Both the position numbers and the translations under genes were made by a program. From assembly GCA_017994935.1 (NCBI GenBank), contig JAGOJU010000004.1, forward strand, positions 1 through 64,000: a DNA stretch of 64,000 nucleotides, read 5' to 3'. This DNA comes from Opitutaceae bacterium. Its GTDB lineage: Bacteria; Verrucomicrobiota; Verrucomicrobiia; Opitutales; Opitutaceae. This document shows, piece by piece, positions 44,637 to 54,037 of the stretch (the stretch's first letter is position 1; the number at the start of each line of letters is the position of its first letter). Under the pieces are notes generated by a model, which was not told where the DNA came from, ran no database searches, and was given only the letters and a program-made list of their open reading frames with translations.

Positions 44637-46277
44637 TCAGGGCTGGAGCGAGACGCGCTGGTAGCGATGGAAACCGAGGAGCGCGGGCTCCCAGCCTTTT
44701 ACGGCCGGGTGGATGAGGTAGGGACGCGTCCCGTGATAGAGAGGCGCGATCGGAGCCTCGCGCAGCAGGATGGACTCGGCTTCCTGAAACAGGGCGTACC
44801 GGCGGGAGCCATTGGTCTCCGAGGCCGCGCCGCGCACAAGACGGTCGTAGTCAGGATTGCTCCAGCCCGTCGCGTTGTTGCCGCTGTTGGAAAGGAACAT
44901 GTCCAGGAAGGTGCCGGGATCGACGTAGTCCCCGATCCATCGGGCGCAGGAGATCGCATAATTCCTCTCGCGCTCGTCGTCGAGCCATACGCGCTGTTCT
45001 TTCATGGTTAGCGTGACGTTCACTCCCAGTTCCCGCTTCCACATCTGCTGGATCGCCTCCATGAGGCGTTGGTTGAGCTCATTGGTGAACGACATGATTT
45101 CGAGTGTCGGAAAGTTTCTCCCACCGGGATATCCCGCCTCGGCGAGCAATCGGCGTGCAGCATCAAAGTCGTCTGGTATGCCCGCCTCGGCGGTGTACCC
45201 TGCTGTGTTGGGAGGTGTGAGGCTGTGCGCGGGCTGCTGCCCGGCCAGGGCCACGCGGTCGACGAGTGTCCTGCGGTCGAGCGCGCGGGCCAGTGCGGAT
45301 CGGACGCGGGAGTCCCTGAGCGGGCCGCGATCGACATTGAAGCGGAAGAATCCGGTTTCGAGAAAGGGATCGAGCCTGAGTGAGGATGCCTCGGGGCCCG
45401 CCTTATAGGAGGCGATTTTCGAGAGAGGGATTTCGCTTGTCAGGTGGATCTGTCCCGCCCGAAACGCGGTCTCCTGGGCGGTTGCGCTTTCGTACGGATA
45501 GAAGATCACCGAGGAAAGTTGTGTGGACGCGTTGTCGCGGAAATTCGGGTTGCGCACCGTGACGATACGTTTGTTGGGCGTCCATTCCTTCACCCGGAAC
45601 GGTCCGTTGGAGGCGATGTTGTCGGGACGCGTCCACCGGTTCGCGCGGTCGTCGATGCCTCCGAGTTTCTCGATGACGTGACGGGGAACAGGGAAACTCA
45701 CCGGCAGGGCGAGAATGGCGAGCAGAGTCGGCGTGGGCGCGGCGAGCCTGATCTCAAGCGTGTCGCTGTCGAGGGCGCGAACACCGAGGCTTGAGGCATC
45801 TGGATTCCTGCCGGAGTTGTACGCTTCGGCCCCCTGGATCGGGAAAAGCACGTAGGCGTATTCGGAGGCGAGTCGCGGGGACAGCGCGCGGCGAAAGGAG
45901 TGGACAAAATCCTCTGCGGTCAGTGGATGACCGTCGGACCAGGTCATGCCCTTGTGCAGGAAAAACGTCCAGGTCATCCCGTCTTTTGAAGCCTGCCACC
46001 GCTCGGCACAGGCGGGTTCTGGGCGGGAGGTCGTTTCGTCGACTGCGACGAGTCCCTCGAACAGGGCGAGGCAGACTGTCATGTCATTGTAGGCGACAAG
46101 AATGTGCGGGTCCAGGTCACGAGGCTCCGCGCTGATCGCCATGTGCAGGGTGTGGGTGCGCAACCCTGTTTCGACGGGAGTTTCCCGTTTCGAACACCCG
46201 CTGGAAGCGAGGGCAATGCCCAGGAGCAGGAATGCCGAAAGGCCGCTTGGTGAAGCAAGACGGAGGAGAGTGCTCAT
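44637..46277 (-). CDS. Periplasmic oligopeptide-type substrate-binding lipoprotein (OppA/SBP_bac_5)
   Basis: This 546-residue protein carries a lipobox LASSGC at about residues 23-28, followed by the SBP_bac_5 start MAISAEPRDLDPHI. Other family blocks are MTWTFFLHKGMTWSDGHPLTAEDFVHSFRRALSP, SNGPFRVKEW and RDSRVRSALARALDRRTLVD. It binds peptides, or other solutes, in the periplasm for an ABC importer. No permease or ATPase genes are next to it, so it is an orphan binding protein. Confidence 0.9.
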   Translation of the reverse strand: MSTLLRLASPSGLSAFLLLGIALASSGCSKRETPVETGLRTHTLHMAISAEPRDLDPHILVAYNDMTVCLALFEGLVAVDETTSRPEPACAERWQASKDGMTWTFFLHKGMTWSDGHPLTAEDFVHSFRRALSPRLASEYAYVLFPIQGAEAYNSGRNPDASSLGVRALDSDTLEIRLAAPTPTLLAILALPVSFPVPRHVIEKLGGIDDRANRWTRPDNIASNGPFRVKEWTPNKRIVTVRNPNFRDNASTQLSSVIFYPYESATAQETAFRAGQIHLTSEIPLSKIASYKAGPEASSLRLDPFLETGFFRFNVDRGPLRDSRVRSALARALDRRTLVDRVALAGQQPAHSLTPPNTAGYTAEAGIPDDFDAARRLLAEAGYPGGRNFPTLEIMSFTNELNQRLMEAIQQMWKRELGVNVTLTMKEQRVWLDDERERNYAISCARWIGDYVDPGTFLDMFLSNSGNNATGWSNPDYDRLVRGAASETNGSRRYALFQEAESILLREAPIAPLYHGTRPYLIHPAVKGWEPALLGFHRYQRVSLQP

Positions 46278-46660
46278 TCGAGGAGACAGGTTGGTGAACG
46301 ATGCGGAACGGGACGAACTGATCCAAGCCGGATGACGCTCCGTCGCGAGACTTCAAAATGGACAATGTGAAGGAAGGCCAGAGTGATGCATGGAAACCGC
46401 GGATTTTGAGATTCACGCGGTTCGAGTGTGGCGAAGTGATTCCGGAATCCGCGGATCAACAGGATTGGGAATCAGTGCGTCCGCCGGCAATCCGATCGAC
46501 AGGGTTCCTGAACTGGGGGGGCACGCGCCGTCGTGCCAGGTTTGAAAGCACTGGACTGAAGGAAACGCCAGGTGGGAGCACGTGGTGACGGCCGATGGGC
46601 ATCCTCCGTGCGGCTTCAATTCGGATTTGCGCCTGTTCAGGGATGCGTCTTGTTGAAGTC
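46278..46660. other. Divergent intergenic region between the binding protein and the RDD gene
   Basis: About 380 bases. No convincing gene, repeat or hairpin is visible; promoters for both divergent genes should be here. Confidence 0.4.
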
Positions 46661-47395
46661 ATGCCGTGGTACTACGCCAACTCCGGGGACAGGCAGGGAC
46701 CTGTCAGCGATGAAGAGTTTATCCAACTGACAGCCAGCGGGCGTGTGCGCGACGACACGCTGGTCTGGAAGCAGGGGATGCCGGAGTGGCGGCACTATGG
46801 CGAGATCGCGTCGTCCGTGGGGCTTCCTCCTGCGCTGCCGGCCTCCGCGGGGGCGCCTGCGGCATCGGTTTCTCCAACAGGTGTCATCAATCCTGCGGGG
46901 GCTTCCGCTGCCGGGCTGACCGGACGGCAGTATGCCGGATTCTGGCTGCGGCTCGCGGCCTTTGTGATCGATACGATCATCCTGGCGGTGGCAGGTCAGG
47001 TTGTCGGCAGCCTTGTGCAGGCGATGGTCTTTCCGAACGGCCTTCGTAAACTGGCCGAACTCCGCGAACATCCGGAGGCGGCTGATCCCGCGGCTCTCGT
47101 GTTCATTTTTCAGATGACGGGGGTCATGCTGGTTGTGGGGCTTGTCATTGGAATTGCCTACGATGTCTTTTTTCTTCGGCGGTATGCCGCGACACCGGGA
47201 AAGCTCGCGGTGGGTGTACGGATTGAACGGGCCGATGGCTCACCGCTTTCGACGGGAAGGATCATCGGGCGATACTTCGGACGCACCTTGAGCGGGCTCG
47301 TGATGTGCGTGGGCTATCTCATCGCGGCATTCGACGAGCAGAAGCGCGCGCTTCATGATTTCCTCTGCGACACGCGAGTCGTGAAGCGTGGCTGA
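46661..47395 (+). CDS. GYF_2 and RDD domain membrane protein
   Basis: This 244-residue protein has an N-terminal GYF_2 domain (MPWYYANSGDRQGPVSDEEFIQL, about residues 1-55) with VWKQGMPEW. An Ala/Pro-rich linker is followed by an RDD membrane domain with at least three hydrophobic segments. The RDD domain holds RLAAFVIDTIIL, ATPGKLAVGVRI and a final FLCDTRVV. The ATG at 46661 fits the GYF_2 start. GYF_2-RDD fusions are common in PVC bacteria; the function is unknown. Confidence 0.85.
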   Translation: MPWYYANSGDRQGPVSDEEFIQLTASGRVRDDTLVWKQGMPEWRHYGEIASSVGLPPALPASAGAPAASVSPTGVINPAGASAAGLTGRQYAGFWLRLAAFVIDTIILAVAGQVVGSLVQAMVFPNGLRKLAELREHPEAADPAALVFIFQMTGVMLVVGLVIGIAYDVFFLRRYAATPGKLAVGVRIERADGSPLSTGRIIGRYFGRTLSGLVMCVGYLIAAFDEQKRALHDFLCDTRVVKRG

Positions 47396-47595
47396 AGGAG
47401 GACGCCGGCTCGAATCCCGCCGGGAGCGATGACAGGTCAAGGATCACGGCGCACATGAGCGTGCAGGCGTTCCGTTCCTATTTGAAGTATGCCCATGCCG
47501 CTCGCGTCATTTGGCTGCTGACCGGCAGATGTCTGCTCTTCGTATCCCGAGCGAGCGCACAGCCTGAAGGCGATTGCCATTTTCAAGACGAATCC

Positions 47596-47615
47596 CCTGC
47601 CTTGTTTCAGGCAGG
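47596..47615. repeat. Perfect 7-bp inverted repeat between the RDD and ceramidase-like genes
   Basis: CCTGCCT and AGGCAGG flank a 6-base loop. No T-tract follows, so this is only a weak terminator candidate. It is otherwise the only structure in the roughly 320-base gap (47396-47717), which shows no convincing gene. Confidence 0.3.
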
Positions 47616-47717
47616 CGGTCTCCGACCTCGGCAATGACCTGTGCACTTCGGCTCATGTCACCCTATCCAATGGAATCATCACCCTTTTCAGATCGACCGT
47701 TGCATTGTGAGCTGTCC

Positions 47718-49139
47718 ATGTGCCGCACTCTGCGCGCCTCCCTGTGGCTTTGTGCGGTCCTCGCTGTCCAGTTCGCCGGCGCATGGGCGGCGACCCCGGG
47801 CGATGGCCGGGATCTTCCGTGGCGGGCGGGTGTGGCGGTGCGCAGGCTCACTCCTCCCGGGCCAATCTGGCTTGCGGGATACGCTGCGCGCAACGCCCCA
47901 TCGGCGGGGGTTGAACTGGATGTCCATGCCAAGGCACTTGCATTCGACGATGGGCATGGCGGGCGTGCCGTGATTGTCACGATGGACCTTATCCGGGTTC
48001 CGCATGCGCTCCGCGTATTTGTTGAGACCGAGGTGGGGAAACGTTTTGGGCTGAGACCCCATGAAATCCTGCTCAATGCCTCCCATACCCACAGCGGTCC
48101 CGAGGTGGAGCCCGAGAGGCTGATCCTCGAGCCGGTGTTTCGAAGGTCGGCGAAGCCCACCGACATCGCAGCGGTGAACGCCTACCAGAAATTTCTCCGC
48201 GAGACGATTGTGGAGCTTGTGGGCGAGAGCCTGGCGACGCCCTTTCCCGCACGCGTGGATTTTTTTCACGCCCGCGCAGGGTTTGCCATGAACCGGCGTC
48301 GCCTTGAGGGCAACGGGACCATTTCCAACAATCCCAATCCCGCCGGCCCCGTCGATCACGATGTGCCGGTTCTCAGGGTGAGCGGTGCGGATGGCAGGCC
48401 GCGCGCAATCGTCTTTGGCTATGCCTGTCACAACACCACACTCAGCGGTTCCATGTTGAGTTCTGATTATGCCGGATACGCTCAGCGCGACATCGAGGAG
48501 GCCTATCCCGGAGTGATCGCCCTGTTCGTTGCCGGTTGCGGTGGCGATCAGAATCCCTATCCCCGCCATGGCAGCGTGCCCGGCAAGAAACCCGCGGACA
48601 TCGCGGCTGCACACGGCAGCACGCTCGCAAATGCCGTGCATGCGGCACTCGGCACGCGGGCAAGAGCGGTCGCGGGGCCCTTGCACGCTGCCTATGGGCA
48701 GGCGCTGCTCACGTACGAGGCTCAGCAACCGGCAGACCTTGCGGCCTTCACACCGGAAAAATTTCCTCCCGAGGTGGTGGAGCGGGCTGACGTGTTGAAG
48801 CACATGATCGAGCGTAAGGAAAATCCTCCGCCATTCTCCTGTCCCGTTCAGGTACTGCGATTCGGGCATGACCTCACGCTTGTTGCCCTGGGTGGTGAGG
48901 CGGTGGTCGACTATTCCCTTCGCCTCAAGCGGGAACTTGCAGGGGAGGCGGCGGTTTGGGTGGCGGGCTACTCGAATGATGTATTTGGCTACCTGGGCAG
49001 CAGTCGAGTCATCAGGGAGGGAGGGTACGAGGGGGGGAGCGCCAACACCCGGATCCTCAATCACCCGGGCCGATTCACTCCCGCCGCGGAAGAGGCGGTC
49101 ATTGCGAAGGCGCATGAACTCGTCCGTCAGGCGAAATGA
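47718..49139 (+). CDS. Neutral/alkaline non-lysosomal ceramidase-like secreted protein
   Basis: This 473-residue protein has a signal peptide (LWLCAVLAVQFAGAWAA) and the ceramidase-type catalytic pieces. They are AVRRLTPPGPIWLAGYAAR, VTMDLIRVPH, the ASHTHSGP zinc motif, ACHNTTLSG and FVAGCGGDQNP. Ceramidases hydrolyse the amide of ceramide, but many bacterial relatives have unknown substrates. The ATG at 47718 gives a clean signal peptide. It is monocistronic. Confidence 0.85.
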   Translation: MCRTLRASLWLCAVLAVQFAGAWAATPGDGRDLPWRAGVAVRRLTPPGPIWLAGYAARNAPSAGVELDVHAKALAFDDGHGGRAVIVTMDLIRVPHALRVFVETEVGKRFGLRPHEILLNASHTHSGPEVEPERLILEPVFRRSAKPTDIAAVNAYQKFLRETIVELVGESLATPFPARVDFFHARAGFAMNRRRLEGNGTISNNPNPAGPVDHDVPVLRVSGADGRPRAIVFGYACHNTTLSGSMLSSDYAGYAQRDIEEAYPGVIALFVAGCGGDQNPYPRHGSVPGKKPADIAAAHGSTLANAVHAALGTRARAVAGPLHAAYGQALLTYEAQQPADLAAFTPEKFPPEVVERADVLKHMIERKENPPPFSCPVQVLRFGHDLTLVALGGEAVVDYSLRLKRELAGEAAVWVAGYSNDVFGYLGSSRVIREGGYEGGSANTRILNHPGRFTPAAEEAVIAKAHELVRQAK

Positions 49140-49303
49140 TCCGCATTGCCGCAACGCGGCGTGACGCGGGGAGTTTATGGCCTCTGTTGCAAGTGAAGGT
49201 GTTCAAGGGGCAAAGGATTGGGGGACGCTGCCGTTTTTCGTGATTTTCTTTTGAAGCGGCCTAAGAAGAATCGGGGTCGAACGTAGTCTCCCTGAAAGTC
49301 GGC

Positions 49304-49828
49304 ATGACTTCACCTCGACCCAATGAACTCTCAGGAGACTTCGTGGAAATGGCGGTTGCGCGTCACCAGGCGTCGCTCCTGCGTTATGCAAGCCGGCTGC
49401 TGGGGGATGACGACCGTGCGAGGGATGTTGTTCAGGACACGTTTATCCGGCTCATGGCGCAGGAGCCCGAGTCGGTGGCAGGTCACGAGGCGGAATGGCT
49501 GTTCACCGTCTGCCGGCATCGCGCATTGGACATCCTTCGCAAGGAGGGGCGCATGAAACACTTTGAAGAAGGTGAAACCGAACGCCTGCAGGCGCCGGAT
49601 CCGCGTCCGGGAGAGGGGATGGAAAGGGAGGAGACCCGTGCCATGTTGCTCACGCTGATGGACCGTCTTCCCGCGCGCCAGCAGGAGCTGTTGAGGCTCA
49701 AATTCCTGAATGGTTTCAGCTACAAACAGATCAGCCGGATCACGGCGCTGTCGATGGGCAATGTCGGTTTCCTGATCCACACCGCCGTCACCCGCCTGCG
49801 CCGGGAATTTGCCGCTGCACCAAAATGA
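49304..49828 (+). CDS. ECF-type RNA polymerase sigma factor
   Basis: This 174-residue protein has a sigma-70 region 2 (LLRYASRLLGDDDRARDVVQDTFIRL) and a region 4 helix-turn-helix (LPARQQELLRLKFLNGFSYKQISRI). This is the ECF layout. It is followed 24 bases later by a VWA membrane protein with an N-terminal anti-sigma-like segment, which probably controls it. The signal sensed is unknown. Confidence 0.92.
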   Translation: MTSPRPNELSGDFVEMAVARHQASLLRYASRLLGDDDRARDVVQDTFIRLMAQEPESVAGHEAEWLFTVCRHRALDILRKEGRMKHFEEGETERLQAPDPRPGEGMEREETRAMLLTLMDRLPARQQELLRLKFLNGFSYKQISRITALSMGNVGFLIHTAVTRLRREFAAAPK

Positions 49829-49852
49829 AGCCCGAGCATCAGAACCCACGCC

Positions 49853-51883
49853 ATGAGTGACCCCAACAAGATTCTTTCTGCGGATGACCCGCGCCTGACG
49901 GCCTATGCGCTGGGTGAATTGGAGGGTGCCGAGCGTGGCGTCGTGGAGGCGGCTGTGCGGAACGATCCGGTGCTGCGGGCTGTGGTCGCAGAGATACAGT
50001 CCTTTGGCGGCGAACTTGCCCAGACCCTGGAAGCGGAAGACGCCGCCTTCGCCAATCCTTCACCCGGCCTCGAGCCGGATGCGAAGATATCCCACGAAGC
50101 CGCTGGGGATGTCCCGCCACCCCGTGGGAAACTGCTGCGGTTTCCCGCGCTCTATTACGTCTTTGCCACCGCGGCCGCCGCCGGATTCGCGGTCATGGTG
50201 GCGCTGCATTCCCCCACGGAGGCACCGTTTCGCGCCAGGCAGTCACCGATGCAGGTGCACTTCACCGATCAGGGCGCAAACGAGACTGAGGAGGGGGCGG
50301 GAGCGACTGCCGCGCCTGCGCTAGTGATGGCTGAAGCCGCGGAGCGTAAGGCGGAAATGCCGCAACGGCCGGTCATGCCTGAGATGGAAAAACGCGTCAC
50401 CCTTGCGCAGATCCGGCCACCGGTAAACGTCGCGGCCGATCTGTCGATCGCATCCACTCGTCGCACGACGGCAGACGGCTTTGTCTCGGCGAAGGATCGG
50501 CCCATGTCGACGTTTCCCATCGAGGTCGACACAGCGGGCTACCTGAGCGTTCGACGGTTCCTGAAGGACGGAAAACTGCCGCCGGTGGAAGCGGTGCGGA
50601 TCGAGGAGCTCCTCAACTATTTCCCCTATTCCTACAAGCCTCCTGTGAGCGGAGCGACCCCGGAAGCCACGCCGCCTTTTGCAGCGAACCTGGAGGTGGC
50701 TGCGGCGCCTTGGGCTCCGGATCACCGTCTTGTGCGCGTGGCGCTGAAGGGTCGGGAGGTGGGCGCGGGGGAGCGCGGACCGGCCACCCTCGTCTTTCTG
50801 ATCGATGTTTCGGGTTCGATGAATGCACCCGGCAAGCTTCCGCTCGTAAAGCATTCCCTGCAGACGCTGCTGCCTCGCCTGCATGGCGATGATCGCATCG
50901 CCATCGTGACCTATGCCGGGGAGTCGGGTTTGGTGCTGCCCGCGACGCCCGTGCGGCGTCGCGAGGAAATCCTCGCATCCCTTGAGAAGCTCGAGCCCGC
51001 GCACTCCGTGCACGGGTCTGGGGGGATCCAGCTTGCCTATGATATCGCGAAAGCGAATCAGTCCGCGCCGGGCCTGACCCGGGTGATTCTGTGCACGGAT
51101 GGCGACTTCGATACAGGCATCGCAGGACAGGGGGAACTCGTCCGCCTGATCGAGGAAAAGGCGCGCGACGGTGTTTCTCTCACGGTGCTGGGTTTTGGAA
51201 TGGGCAGCTACATGGATGGCACCGTCGAACAACTGGCCAGGAAGGGCGGGGGCACTCATGGATATGCGGATTCGCGCCGGGAGGCGGAGCGACTCATGAT
51301 CGAGCAGGTTGATGGCGCGCTGGCGACGATCGCCCGGGATGTGAAAATCCAGGTCGAATTCAATCCGGCAAACGTGGCGCAGTACCGGTTGATCGGGTAC
51401 GAAAAGCACGGACCTGTGGCTCAGGACTTTGCCAGGGATTCCGCCGATGTGGAAACCGCCGGCTCCGGCCACAGCGTGACCGCGCTTTACGAAGTCATTC
51501 CTGCCGGTCCAGCAGGCGTCGGGGCGGCGCCTCCGACTCCGCCCGCGCATCCTGGTCAGGCAGAACGTATTCAGTTTCCAGATACCGACAGGAAGCTGCT
51601 GACGGTACGCGTGGGGTACAAGGATCCTGCGGGAGACACCCGCAGGATCCTTGAGTTTTCGCTGGCCGATGGCGGACAGGCATTTGAACACGCGTCTCCT
51701 GATTTCCAGTTTGCCGCGGCCGTAGCCGCTTTCGGAATGATGCTGCGGGAATCCCCGCTCCGCGGCAGCGCCACCTACGCAGCCGTGAGCGAATGGGGAG
51801 CCAGCGGGCCTGCCCACGATCCCGATGGCTATCGGGCGGAATTCATGGATCTCGTGCAGCGAGCCCGGCACCTGGTTCGCTGA
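49853..51883 (+). CDS. VWA-domain membrane protein with anti-sigma-like N-terminus (YfbK type)
   Basis: This 676-residue protein starts with an anti-sigma-like helical segment (DDPRLTAYALGELEGAERGVVEAAV). One membrane helix follows at about residues 98-118 (LYYVFATAAAAGFAVMVALH). Then come a VWF_YfbK N-terminal part (STFPIEVDTAGYLSVRRFLKDG), a VWA domain whose MIDAS motif is DVSGS (residues 318-322), and a DUF3520-like C-terminus. The VWA domain should bind a metal and a partner protein in the periplasm. Because it follows an ECF sigma gene, an anti-sigma role is likely. Confidence 0.85.
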   Translation: MSDPNKILSADDPRLTAYALGELEGAERGVVEAAVRNDPVLRAVVAEIQSFGGELAQTLEAEDAAFANPSPGLEPDAKISHEAAGDVPPPRGKLLRFPALYYVFATAAAAGFAVMVALHSPTEAPFRARQSPMQVHFTDQGANETEEGAGATAAPALVMAEAAERKAEMPQRPVMPEMEKRVTLAQIRPPVNVAADLSIASTRRTTADGFVSAKDRPMSTFPIEVDTAGYLSVRRFLKDGKLPPVEAVRIEELLNYFPYSYKPPVSGATPEATPPFAANLEVAAAPWAPDHRLVRVALKGREVGAGERGPATLVFLIDVSGSMNAPGKLPLVKHSLQTLLPRLHGDDRIAIVTYAGESGLVLPATPVRRREEILASLEKLEPAHSVHGSGGIQLAYDIAKANQSAPGLTRVILCTDGDFDTGIAGQGELVRLIEEKARDGVSLTVLGFGMGSYMDGTVEQLARKGGGTHGYADSRREAERLMIEQVDGALATIARDVKIQVEFNPANVAQYRLIGYEKHGPVAQDFARDSADVETAGSGHSVTALYEVIPAGPAGVGAAPPTPPAHPGQAERIQFPDTDRKLLTVRVGYKDPAGDTRRILEFSLADGGQAFEHASPDFQFAAAVAAFGMMLRESPLRGSATYAAVSEWGASGPAHDPDGYRAEFMDLVQRARHLVR

Positions 51884-52029
51884 TGGCGGGCAGCCGGACA
51901 GCAGGAGGACGGGGGGATGGCGGAGGGGATCGGGTCAAACCGGCAGTCCGGGAGTCCGGCGACGCCCCGAGTGACCAGTTTGCTTCACCGGAGTCTTGCA
52001 CGCTTGTCCCGTGACGTTTCCATCGGGGC

Positions 52030-52740
52030 ATGGGAAGCAGTGAGTGGGTATTGGGATTCGATGCGGACGACACGCTCTGGCACAATGAGACCGTCTTCGA
52101 GGACGTGCACGTGCGGTATCGGACGCTGCTGTCGCGTTTCCACGATGCTGCAACGGTGGACCGGATGCTCTTTGCGACAGAGATGCGGAACCTCGAAAGG
52201 TACGGGTACGGGATCAAGGGGTTCATGCTTTCAGCGATTGAGACTGCCATTGAGTTGAGCGATGGCAGGATCGGCGCGACCGAGATCCAGGAGCTCATCG
52301 TGCTAGGGCAGAACATGCTGGCGCATCCGGTGGATCTGCTGGACGGAATCCGTGAGATCATTCCCCGCCTGGCGAGCGAGCACCGCCTCCTGTTGATCAC
52401 CAAGGGAGACCTCAAGGACCAGGAGCGCAAGCTGGAGAAGAGCGGGTTGCTGGCGCATTTTTCCCACATCGAGATCGTGTCAGAAAAGGATGTTGTGACT
52501 TACGGGCGGATCCTGCGCCGCTATGATGTGAATCCCGGGCGTTTCGTAATGGTGGGAAATTCCGTGAAGTCGGACATATTGCCTGTGATCGAAATTGGAG
52601 GTGCGGGTGTGCACATCCCGTACGCACTGATGTGGGGAGGGGAGAAGGTCGATGCCATGCCCGTCGCCAACGGTCGGTTTCATCAATTGAAATCGGTGCG
52701 GGAACTGCCTTCCCTGCTTGGGGAGATCGTCGGGCATTGA
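52030..52740 (+). CDS. HAD-superfamily hydrolase
   Basis: This 236-residue protein has the HAD motif I (GFDADDTLWH, nucleophile Asp11 and acid-base Asp13). Motif II is LLITKGD, the Lys is in KDQERKLEKSG, and motif IV is MVGNSVKSDILPV. The helical cap between motif I and II suits small phosphorylated metabolites. The physiological substrate is unknown. It is monocistronic. Confidence 0.88.
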   Translation: MGSSEWVLGFDADDTLWHNETVFEDVHVRYRTLLSRFHDAATVDRMLFATEMRNLERYGYGIKGFMLSAIETAIELSDGRIGATEIQELIVLGQNMLAHPVDLLDGIREIIPRLASEHRLLLITKGDLKDQERKLEKSGLLAHFSHIEIVSEKDVVTYGRILRRYDVNPGRFVMVGNSVKSDILPVIEIGGAGVHIPYALMWGGEKVDAMPVANGRFHQLKSVRELPSLLGEIVGH

Positions 52741-52793
52741 GCTCGGGGCGCGGCATTGCTTCCGCATATCCCGCAGCATACGGTCCGCCGGTG

Positions 52794-53876
52794 TCAGGAC
52801 TGAATGGGAACGGCGAGCGTAACCCGCAGGCCGCGTCCGCTTGAATGATTTCGCGCGCGGATCGTGCCGCCGTGGAGTGTTGCGATGCGCTCGCAGAGAG
52901 TGAGTCCAAGGCCCGCGCCTGCCGGGGTGGTGGCGATGTCCGAGTGCACGTGTCGCACGAAGGGTTCAAAAACACGATAGTGCTGATCGACGGGCAGCCC
53001 CGGGCCCTCATCCGTCATGACGAGCTGCCAGCGACCGTTCCCCGTGAAACACTCGACCGTGATGGTGCTCTCACGGGGGCTTGCCGAAAGCGCGTTCGAC
53101 AGCAGGTTGAGGAAAAGCTGGCGGAGGAGTCCCTCGTCGACGACCTGCATTCCGCCGGCGGACTTCGTGGCGACAACGCGCACGCCGTGTTCCGTCGCAA
53201 GGTCTGCGGCATCGCGCACCAGTTCGTCGACGAGTGCTGAGAGATTGGTGGGCCTCAGATTGACCAGGAGAGTGCCGCTGTCCGCCTTTGCGAGGAAGAG
53301 CACGCCGTCGATCATGCGTTGCAATCGTGCGATCGCCGCGATGAGGTCGCCGATGGCGGCCGGGGCCTCACGATGGAGGGAAACGGCAGGGCGAATCCGC
53401 TCGGCGGTCTGCTGCATTTCCAGGAGGGATGACTTGATTTCGCGGGCGGAGGCTTCTGTCAGCGAGTGGGCCTGTGTGGACAAACTCTCCACCCTTTCGA
53501 ACAGCTCGTTCAACACGATGCCGATTGCAGCGATGTCATCCTGGGAATCACCGGACTCGATGCGTTTGTCATCGGGGCGCCGATCCGCCGCCTCGACGGC
53601 TTTGCGGAAATCCCTCAGCGGACGCAGCAGCAGGCGCGACCCCAGCCAACCCAGCGGGATGCTGCACAGCAGGCTGGCGAAAAGCACCATGCCGGAGGCA
53701 AGTGCGTAGTCCCTGAGGAATGCCTGTTGGAATGTTTGGAACTCCCCGCGCTGGAAGATCCACAAGCCGGCGAGAAGCATCCCGCAGCCGAGGAGGGTGA
53801 GTAACGTGGTGACGACCACGGCGATGGCGAGGCGCCTGGCGACCAGGCGATCGAGGGATCCAGCGGGAAGTGCCAT
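52794..53876 (-). CDS. Histidine kinase-like protein lacking the phosphoacceptor histidine
   Basis: This protein of about 360 residues has two membrane helices (about 14-36 and 55-78), a HAMP-like linker, an H-box region and an HATPase_c domain. The ATPase domain is intact: N-box LFLNLLSNALSAS, G1 DEGPGLP and G2 GAGLGLTL. But where the H-box should be (SHELRTPL-type), the protein reads AREIKSSL. The phosphoacceptor is an Arg codon, CGC on the minus strand at 53444-53442. So it may bind ATP without being a normal autokinase. No response regulator gene is adjacent. Confidence 0.8.
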   Translation of the reverse strand: MALPAGSLDRLVARRLAIAVVVTTLLTLLGCGMLLAGLWIFQRGEFQTFQQAFLRDYALASGMVLFASLLCSIPLGWLGSRLLLRPLRDFRKAVEAADRRPDDKRIESGDSQDDIAAIGIVLNELFERVESLSTQAHSLTEASAREIKSSLLEMQQTAERIRPAVSLHREAPAAIGDLIAAIARLQRMIDGVLFLAKADSGTLLVNLRPTNLSALVDELVRDAADLATEHGVRVVATKSAGGMQVVDEGLLRQLFLNLLSNALSASPRESTITVECFTGNGRWQLVMTDEGPGLPVDQHYRVFEPFVRHVHSDIATTPAGAGLGLTLCERIATLHGGTIRARNHSSGRGLRVTLAVPIQS

Positions 53877-54037
53877 GGGTGGACAGCGGCTTACCATCCG
53901 CGGGTGCCGGGGAGAGTGCAAGCCCTACAGGATTCGCGAGTGTGTGAGAAAGCGCATCTCCTGTGCGGGTTTGCGGCGCGATCGCGACTTGGTTTTCCCT
54001 CGCGTTTGGCCCGCATTTACGCGCACGCTTTTGACGT

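Noticed and set aside
47407-47425. GGCTCGAATCCCGCC resembling a tRNA T-arm
   Set aside because: No acceptor, D or anticodon arm can be built upstream, where the RDD gene's coding sequence ends.
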